A stretch of DNA of 56,942 nucleotides from Rhodococcoides corynebacterioides (GTDB lineage: Bacteria > Actinomycetota > Actinomycetes > Mycobacteriales > Mycobacteriaceae), in NCBI RefSeq assembly GCF_019834675.1, contig NZ_JABUBU010000021.1, positions 1-56,942 of the forward strand, given 5' to 3'. The notes beneath the pieces were generated by a model. That model was not told the origin of the DNA, made no database searches, and worked only from the letters and a program-made list of their open reading frames with translations. Shown in pieces: positions 51,935-56,942 of this stretch. The translations under genes were made by a program, and so were the position numbers. Numbering within the stretch: the stretch's first letter is position 1; each line of letters begins with the position of its first letter.

Positions 51935-53370
51935 TGACGGCCGCCGCCGACGTCGCCGGGATTCCGGCGCACCTGGTCGGCTTCGTCGAGGCCCTGCGCC
52001 GCCGCGGCATCGCGGTCGGCCCGTCCGAGACGGTCGACGCCGGCGCCGTGCTCTCGGTGCTCGATCTGCTCGACCGCGAGGCCGTCCGCGAAGGACTGGC
52101 CTGCTCCCTGGTGCGGCGGCCGTCGCACCGGCCGGCGTTCGACGCCCTCTTCGACCTGTGGTTCCCCGCCGCGATCGGGGCCCGCACGGCCGACGAGGAC
52201 GCCGTCGTCACGCCGCCGCGACGCGACGACGGCAGCGTCGACCTCGACGCCCTCAAGCACGTGCTGGCCGACCTGCTCGCGGACGGGTCCGACGAGGCGA
52301 TGGCCGAGGTGCGACGCCTGGTCGGCGACGTCGTCGAGACGTACGGTAAGTACTCGACCGCACGCGGCGACTCGTTCTCCGAGTACCAGACGCTCCGCGA
52401 GGTCGCCCCGGACACGCTGCTCGCCCGCATAGTCGAAGGGCTTCGCGGCCGCAGCCGCGACCCCGGCGCACCCACGTCCGGCGACTTCGAGAGCGAACTC
52501 GTCCGCCGCACCGCCGCCGTGCGGGTCGCGGAGTTCCGATCGATGATCGAGAAGGAGGTCCGACGCCGGACGGCCGAGGTGCTCGGCCGGGAGCGGGTGG
52601 CGTCGTACGGCGTACCCCGCGCCGCCGAGGACGTCGACTTCCTCCGCGCGTCGGAAGCGGAACTCGCCGCGTTGCGACGCCAGATGGTCCCGCTCGCCCG
52701 CATCCTCGCCGGACGGCTGGCCGTGCGTCGTCGCCGGTCCCGCGCCGGGTCGATCGACCTGCGACGCACGCTGCGACGGTCCATGTCGACCGGTGGGGTG
52801 CCGGTGACGCTGGTGACCAAGGCGCCGCGCCGCGCCCGGCCCGACCTGGTCGTCCTCTGCGACGTGTCCGGGTCCGTCGCCGGTTTCAGTCAGTTCACGT
52901 TGTCGCTGGTGCACACGCTGCGGGAGCAGTTCTCGCGCGTCCGGGTGTTCGCGTTCGTCGACACCGTCGACGAGGTCACCCGGTTCTTCTCCGGGCCGGC
53001 CTCGGCGGGGGTGACCGACGCGGTGAGCCGCATGATCGCCGAGGCCGACCTCGTCTCCTACGACGGGCATTCCGACTACGGGCACTCGTTCGAGTCGTTC
53101 GCGATGCGACATCTGTCCGTCGTGACGCCGCGGTCGTCGCTGCTCGTCCTGGGCGACGCGCGCACCAACTTCCGGGACCCTCGGGTCGAGTCCCTCGCCC
53201 GTGCGGTCGCCGTCGCCCGGCACGCGCACTGGCTCAACCCGGAGCCGCGGGCCCAGTGGGGGACGGGCGATTCGGCGGCCGAGGTCTACCGCCGGGTGAT
53301 CCCCATGCACGAGTGCCGGTCGGCGTCGCAGTTGGCGGACGTGGTCGGACGCCTGCTCCCGGCCACGTAG
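51934..53370 (+). CDS. VWA-domain (CoxE-like) protein
   Basis: A 478-residue protein of the CoxE family with a C-terminal von Willebrand A domain: the MIDAS motif DVSGS in [16 protein letters not shown], plus [18 protein letters not shown] and [15 protein letters not shown]. It is preceded by a basic segment ([20 protein letters not shown]). It forms a pair with the MoxR ATPase, as in carbon monoxide dehydrogenase and nitric oxide reductase maturation. ATG at 51934 overlaps the moxR stop. The pair sits between proA and nadD, a position I recall as conserved in mycobacteria. Confidence 0.88.
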   Translation: MTAAADVAGIPAHLVGFVEALRRRGIAVGPSETVDAGAVLSVLDLLDREAVREGLACSLVRRPSHRPAFDALFDLWFPAAIGARTADEDAVVTPPRRDDGSVDLDALKHVLADLLADGSDEAMAEVRRLVGDVVETYGKYSTARGDSFSEYQTLREVAPDTLLARIVEGLRGRSRDPGAPTSGDFESELVRRTAAVRVAEFRSMIEKEVRRRTAEVLGRERVASYGVPRAAEDVDFLRASEAELAALRRQMVPLARILAGRLAVRRRRSRAGSIDLRRTLRRSMSTGGVPVTLVTKAPRRARPDLVVLCDVSGSVAGFSQFTLSLVHTLREQFSRVRVFAFVDTVDEVTRFFSGPASAGVTDAVSRMIAEADLVSYDGHSDYGHSFESFAMRHLSVVTPRSSLLVLGDARTNFRDPRVESLARAVAVARHAHWLNPEPRAQWGTGDSAAEVYRRVIPMHECRSASQLADVVGRLLPAT

Positions 53371-53373
53371 AGT
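53368..53373 (+). promoter_or_regulatory. -10 hexamer of a leaderless nadD transcript
   Basis: TAGAGT includes the TAG stop of the VWA gene and ends eight bases before the nadD GTG. Confidence 0.4.
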
Positions 53374-53381
53374 CGACGCTC

Positions 53382-54104
53382 GTGCACCCAGCGCCGAACC
53401 CGTCGGACGGGCCGTCCGCATCCGAGCCGCGGCGGCTCGGCGTCATGGGCGGCACGTTCGATCCGATCCACCACGGCCACCTCGTGGCGGCCAGTGAAGT
53501 GGCGGATCGGTTCGACCTCGACGAGGTGATCTTCGTGCCCACGGGTCGGCCGTGGCAGAAGAACGACCGCAGCGTGAGTCCGCCGGAGGACCGGTATCTC
53601 ATGACCGTCGTCGCCACGGCGTCGAACCCGCGGTTCTCCGTCAGCCGCGTCGACATCGACCGCGGCAAACCGACGTACACCGTCGACACGCTGCGCGACC
53701 TCGCGCGTCAGCACCCCGGGGACGAGCTCTACTTCATCACCGGGGCCGACGCGCTGGGCAGCATTCTCGGCTGGCAGGACTGGCAGGAACTGTTCGGCCT
53801 CGCGCGCTTCGTCGGGGTGTCCCGGCCGGGCTACGAACTCGAGGCGGACCACCTGGCGGACTACCTCGCCCGCCTGCCGCGCGACGTGCTCACGCTCGTC
53901 GAGATCCCCGCCCTCGCCATCTCGTCGACGGAGTGCCGTCGGCGGTCCGGAGAGGGGCGACCCGTCTGGTACCTCGTGCCCGACGGTGTCGTGCAATACA
54001 TCTCCAAACGCAACCTCTATCGCTCGGCGGGGGCCGCGGAACGAGACACCGTCTCCGAACCGGCCGCACCGTCGTCCACCGAACACCCGGGAGTTCCGCA
54101 GTGA
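53382..54104 (+). CDS. nadD: Nicotinate-nucleotide adenylyltransferase NadD
   Basis: Makes deamido-NAD from nicotinate mononucleotide and ATP; 240 residues. The nucleotidyltransferase signature [15 protein letters not shown] and the C-terminal [18 protein letters not shown] (ISSTxxR) are present, with [17 protein letters not shown] between. GTG at 53382 gives a 20-residue lead before the signature, common in the order. The stop overlaps the rsfS GTG (GTGA). First gene of a four-gene coupled operon. Confidence 0.95.
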   Translation: MHPAPNPSDGPSASEPRRLGVMGGTFDPIHHGHLVAASEVADRFDLDEVIFVPTGRPWQKNDRSVSPPEDRYLMTVVATASNPRFSVSRVDIDRGKPTYTVDTLRDLARQHPGDELYFITGADALGSILGWQDWQELFGLARFVGVSRPGYELEADHLADYLARLPRDVLTLVEIPALAISSTECRRRSGEGRPVWYLVPDGVVQYISKRNLYRSAGAAERDTVSEPAAPSSTEHPGVPQ

Positions 54105-54532
54105 GTGCCACATCCGACGCCGTCGCGATCGCGACCGTCGCCGCCCGCGCCGCCGACGACAAGTTGGCCGCCGACGTCATGGTCATCGACGTCTCCGAGC
54201 AGCTCGTCATCACCGACTGCTTCGTCATCGCCTCCGCACCCAACGAGCGCCAGGTCAACGCGATCGTCGAGAACATCGAGGAGAAGCTGCGTGAGGCCGG
54301 TCATCAGCCGGTGCGTCGCGAGGGCACCCGCGAGGGCCGCTGGGCGCTGCTCGACTACGTCGACGTCGTCGTCCACGTCCTCCACAACGACGAGCGCCAC
54401 TTCTACGCCCTCGAGCGGCTGTGGAAGGACTGCCCCGTCCTCGAGATCGAGGGCGTCCGCGCCGAGGAGCGCACCACCTACGGCAGCGACGAGGGCCACG
54501 ACGAGCCGAACGGAAGCGCCCCGACGGCGTGA
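54101..54532 (+). CDS. rsfS: Ribosome silencing factor RsfS
   Basis: A 143-residue RsfS/YbeB/Iojap protein that binds L14 and blocks subunit joining when nutrients are scarce. Family marks: [57 protein letters not shown] and [15 protein letters not shown] at 54101 overlaps the nadD stop, and its own stop overlaps the next GTG. The nadD-rsfS pair is widely conserved. Confidence 0.95.
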   Translation: MSATSDAVAIATVAARAADDKLAADVMVIDVSEQLVITDCFVIASAPNERQVNAIVENIEEKLREAGHQPVRREGTREGRWALLDYVDVVVHVLHNDERHFYALERLWKDCPVLEIEGVRAEERTTYGSDEGHDEPNGSAPTA

Positions 54533-55176
54533 GTGCTCCGCTTCCGGTGCGTCGGCTGGTGCTGCTCCGGCACGGCCAGACCGAGTACAACGCGACCGGG
54601 CGCATGCAGGGTCACCTCGACACCGACCTCACCGACCTGGGACGCCGGCAGGCCGACCTCGCGGCGCGGGAACTGGCGACCCTGCGCCCGCATCGCATCG
54701 TCACCTCCGATCTGCGCCGCGCGCACGACACCGCCCGCGCCCTGGGCACGCACGCCGCCGTGTCGGTCGAGACCGACGCGCGGCTGCGCGAGACGCATCT
54801 CGGGGATTGGCAAGGGCTCTCGCACACCGACATCGACGCGTCGGCCCCCGGTATCCGGGAGACCTGGCGCAGCGACTCCGAGTTCCGGCCGCCCGGCGGT
54901 GAATCGCGCCTCGACGTCGCTGCCCGCGCCCGCCCGCTCGTCGACGAGTTGCTGACCGACGCGGCGTGGACCGCCGACCCGGTGGTGCTCGTCGCGCACG
55001 GCGGCACCATCGCGGCGCTGACGGCGTCGTTGCTCGCGCTGCCGGTGGAGTCGTGGCCCGTGCTCGGTGGGCTCGGCAACGCGAGCTGGGTTCAGTTGTC
55101 GCGCTACCACTCCGAGCCGCCCTGGCGCCTGGACATCTGGAACGCCACCGCGGCCGTCGCCGGGGACGTGTTGTGA
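54529..55176 (+). CDS. gpgP: Histidine phosphatase, glucosyl-3-phosphoglycerate phosphatase GpgP
   Basis: A 215-residue histidine-phosphatase family enzyme: catalytic [20 protein letters not shown] and the second His in [13 protein letters not shown]. The order nadD-rsfS-this gene-octT matches M. tuberculosis Rv2421c-Rv2418c as I recall it, where Rv2419c is the phosphatase of methylglucose lipopolysaccharide synthesis. By sequence alone it could be called a phosphoglycerate mutase-like phosphatase. GTG start and stop both overlap the neighbours. Confidence 0.85.
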   Translation: MSAPLPVRRLVLLRHGQTEYNATGRMQGHLDTDLTDLGRRQADLAARELATLRPHRIVTSDLRRAHDTARALGTHAAVSVETDARLRETHLGDWQGLSHTDIDASAPGIRETWRSDSEFRPPGGESRLDVAARARPLVDELLTDAAWTADPVVLVAHGGTIAALTASLLALPVESWPVLGGLGNASWVQLSRYHSEPPWRLDIWNATAAVAGDVL

Positions 55177-55880
55177 CCGACCGGCCCGTGTTGCTGGTCC
55201 TGGCCGACTCGCTCTCGTACTACGGGCCCGAGGGCGGGTTGCCCGCCGACCATCCGCGCATCTGGCCGTCGCTGGCCGGGCGCGAGCTGGGGTGGGACGT
55301 CGAGTTGGTCGCCCGCATCGGCTGGACCTGCCGCGACGCGTGGTGGGCCCTGACGCAGGACCCGCGCGTCTGGGCGGCGATTCCGCGTGCCGCGGCGCTG
55401 GTGGTGGGGACCGGTGGAATGGACTCGTTGCCCTCGCCGCTGCCGACCGCCCTGCGCGAACAGATCCGCTACGTCCGCCCGCCGGCGTTGCGTCGTGCGG
55501 TGCGCGCCGGATACGGGTGGGCGCAACCCCGGCTGTCGCGGCTCGGGCGTCCGGTGGCGCTGCCGCCCGCGCTGTCCGTCGACTACCTCGAGCAGATCCG
55601 CAGTGCGACGGCCGCGGTGCGGCCGGACCTGCCGATGGTGGCGACCCTGCCGTCCGTCCACGAGTGCGACGCCTACGGTCGGGTGCACGTGGGCCGGGAA
55701 CCCGCCGTGCGCGCGACCACCGCGTGGGCTCGCTCGACGGGTGTTTCCCTGGTGGATCTCAAGGCCGCGGTGATCGACGACTTCCGCGCCGGGACCACCA
55801 ATCCCGATGGCATCCACTGGGGTTGGGCGTCGCACGAGCGGGTCGCGGAGGCGATGGTGCGAGTGTTGCGCGGGTCTTGA
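55173..55880 (+). CDS. octT: Diglucosylglycerate octanoyltransferase OctT (SGNH/GDSL fold)
   Basis: A 235-residue SGNH-fold protein with the nucleophile region [15 protein letters not shown] and the Asp/His pair in [12 protein letters not shown]. The mycobacterial counterpart (Rv2418c) acylates diglucosylglycerate, an early intermediate of methylglucose lipopolysaccharides, and follows gpgP in the same way. GTG overlaps the gpgP stop. The assignment relies on gene order and the GDSL-like motifs; a generic SGNH hydrolase is the fallback. Confidence 0.8.
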   Translation: MTDRPVLLVLADSLSYYGPEGGLPADHPRIWPSLAGRELGWDVELVARIGWTCRDAWWALTQDPRVWAAIPRAAALVVGTGGMDSLPSPLPTALREQIRYVRPPALRRAVRAGYGWAQPRLSRLGRPVALPPALSVDYLEQIRSATAAVRPDLPMVATLPSVHECDAYGRVHVGREPAVRATTAWARSTGVSLVDLKAAVIDDFRAGTTNPDGIHWGWASHERVAEAMVRVLRGS

Positions 55881-55962
55881 GCGGTTCCTGAGTCGTTCAT
55901 CCCCAGCGCTCGGGTTATCCCCGGGTCGGCGTCGTCGAGGCCGTCGCGTCGGGGGTGGACCC

Positions 55963-55968
55963 TACCGT
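55963..55968 (+). promoter_or_regulatory. -10 hexamer of a leaderless comEA transcript
   Basis: TACCGT is followed by seven bases and the comEA ATG, again predicting an mRNA that begins at the start codon. Confidence 0.42.
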
Positions 55969-55975
55969 CGCGGGC

Positions 55976-56707
55976 ATGACCTCACCCGAGCCGGACGCGG
56001 ACCTCGACGCACCCCCGGCCCGTCCGGCCCCGCGGCCGCGATCGGTGCGCCTGGACCTCGGCTCCCGGGGCCTGCGGGTGCTGATCGTGGTGAGCGCCGT
56101 CCTGGTCCTCGGAACGGCCGGGCTGCTGATGCGCGAGGCGCCGGAGGTGGTGGCCGTGCCGCCGCTTCCGCCGGTGGCGGGACCGGCCATGGAGGCAAGT
56201 CCGTCCGCCGAGCCCGACCCGCCCGCGTCGATGGTCGTCAGCGTGGTCGGCGCCGTGATGCGGCCCGGACTGGTCACCGTGCCGGCCGGCTCCCGCGTGG
56301 CCGACGCCGTGGCCGCGGCCGGGGGACATCGGCCCGAGGCCGACATGCTCACCCTGAACTGGGCCAGGCCCGTCGCCGACGGGGAGCAGGTGGTGGTGGG
56401 GGTCGGCGGTGCGGCGCCGGTCGGTGGGGTGCTGACCGCGGGCGGGACACCGGCGGGCGGGACGCCTCCGGCGGGCGGGACGCCGACGGCAGTGGGCGCC
56501 GGTGCCACCGCGCCGGGACGGATCTCGCTGAACTCCGCCACCGAGGCCGAACTCGACGGGCTGCCGGGCGTCGGGCCGGTCACCGCGGCCGCGATCGTCG
56601 CGTGGCGGGAGGAGAACGGGCCGTTCGCGAGCGTGGACCAGCTGGCCGAGGTGACCGGCATCGGGCCCGCACGGTTGCAGAAGCTGACGGACCTGGTGGT
56701 GCCGTGA
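55976..56707 (+). CDS. comEA: ComEA-family helix-hairpin-helix DNA-binding protein
   Basis: A 243-residue membrane-anchored DNA receptor: N-terminal cytoplasmic segment, one helix (RVLIVVSAVLVLGTAGLL), an external SLBB domain (SVVGAVMRPGLVTVPAGSRVADAVAAAGG), a Gly/Thr/Pro linker of near-repeats (GTPAGGTPPAGGTPTA, 56450-56495), and the (HhH)2 domain ISLNSATEAELDGLPGVGPVTAAAIVAWR ... VTGIGPARLQKL. ComEA binds incoming DNA and passes it to the ComEC channel, encoded next with a GTGA overlap. Whether the organism is competent cannot be told. Confidence 0.92.
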   Translation: MTSPEPDADLDAPPARPAPRPRSVRLDLGSRGLRVLIVVSAVLVLGTAGLLMREAPEVVAVPPLPPVAGPAMEASPSAEPDPPASMVVSVVGAVMRPGLVTVPAGSRVADAVAAAGGHRPEADMLTLNWARPVADGEQVVVGVGGAAPVGGVLTAGGTPAGGTPPAGGTPTAVGAGATAPGRISLNSATEAELDGLPGVGPVTAAAIVAWREENGPFASVDQLAEVTGIGPARLQKLTDLVVP

Positions 56708-56942
56708 CGGACGACCCCGGCGGGGCCGACGACGCTGCGGAACAGCAGGATTCGACCGTTCCGGACCTGCGCCTGGTGCCGTCGGCGGTGGGGGCGTGGA
56801 TCGCGTGCGGACTCGGAGTGGCGTCGGGGGCGTCCGCCGCGGTGGTCCTGGCGGTCGCGTTCGTGACGATGGCCGCCGGGTGCGGTCTGTGGAGCGCCGC
56901 CACGGGCTCCCGGCGGCAGGTCGTCACGGTGGCGCGGGCCGC
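56704..56942 (+). CDS. comEC: ComEC/Rec2-family DNA channel, N-terminal fragment
   Basis: Only the first 79 codons are in the window: a hydrophilic start (MTDDPGGADDAAEQQDSTVPDLRLVPSAVG) and the first hydrophobic pair (AWIACGLGVASGASAAVVLAVAFVTMAAGCGLW), as in ComEC proteins that carry DNA across the membrane. GTG overlaps the comEA stop (GTGA). The identification rests on the position after comEA and the N-terminal layout; the competence domain and metallo-beta-lactamase part lie beyond the edge. Confidence 0.8.
   Translation, partial: MTDDPGGADDAAEQQDSTVPDLRLVPSAVGAWIACGLGVASGASAAVVLAVAFVTMAAGCGLWSAATGSRRQVVTVARA

Noticed and set aside
1..56942. tRNA, rRNA, insertion sequences, attachment sites and prophage genes.
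   Set aside because: The gaps between genes are short and none shows a cloverleaf, transposase or integrase sequence; I found nothing to support such features by reading.

Overview
The window is about 57 kb of very GC-rich (roughly 70 %) actinobacterial chromosome, almost fully coding: 49 protein genes, with only one gene-free stretch longer than 300 bases. Gene content and order point to a Rhodococcus-like member of the Mycobacteriales. From memory of the M. tuberculosis map, valS-folC-DUF4233-ndk-rne-rplU-rpmA-obg-proB and proA-moxR-VWA ... nadD-rsfS-gpgP-octT ... comEA-comEC follow the same order as there. gpgP and octT belong to methylglucose lipopolysaccharide synthesis, a mycobacterial/nocardial trait. 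I see no tRNA, rRNA, insertion sequence, prophage or CRISPR array.

Region 1 (1-15.5 kb) is an aromatic catabolic island for benzoate through catechol and the beta-ketoadipate pathway. It holds catB (cut by the window edge) with a LysR regulator, then divergent benA-benB and a very unusual gene in which the reductase BenC, a GntR-type FCD ligand-binding domain and the diol dehydrogenase BenD are one 913-residue protein. A large LuxR-type regulator (benR) and the transporter benK follow. Next comes the lower pathway: pcaD-pcaR-pcaF on the minus strand, divergent from pcaI-pcaJ. The protocatechuate genes (pcaHGB) and the PcaC decarboxylase are absent here, so the locus is built for the catechol branch.

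Region 2 (15.5-21.1 kb) is a mixed stretch: an amino-acid permease, fdhD with a small upstream reading frame, an iron-siderophore binding lipoprotein behind a possible IdeR box, and an S9 peptidase. A 70-base nested palindrome separates pcaJ from the permease.

Region 3 (21.1-33.6 kb) is conserved housekeeping: valS, folC, a DUF4233 membrane protein, ndk, a long RNase E with an IF2-type N-terminal domain, rplU-rpmA, obg and proB.

Region 4 (33.6-49.7 kb) is a variable block between proB and proA. It holds a DUF222/HNH protein, a sirtuin coupled to an MFS exporter, the ectoine operon ectABC, a YhgE/Pip-like membrane protein, a degenerate SDR, a coupled ribokinase/RecQ-PRTase/ABC-exporter operon, a TetR-controlled DUF3533 exporter and an Old Yellow Enzyme. 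Region 5 (49.7-56.9 kb) returns to backbone: proA, MoxR/VWA, nadD-rsfS-gpgP-octT, comEA and the start of comEC.

Two architectural habits recur. Neighbouring genes overlap by ATGA/GTGA. A TANNNT -10 hexamer lies 6-7 bases before many start codons, predicting leaderless mRNAs.
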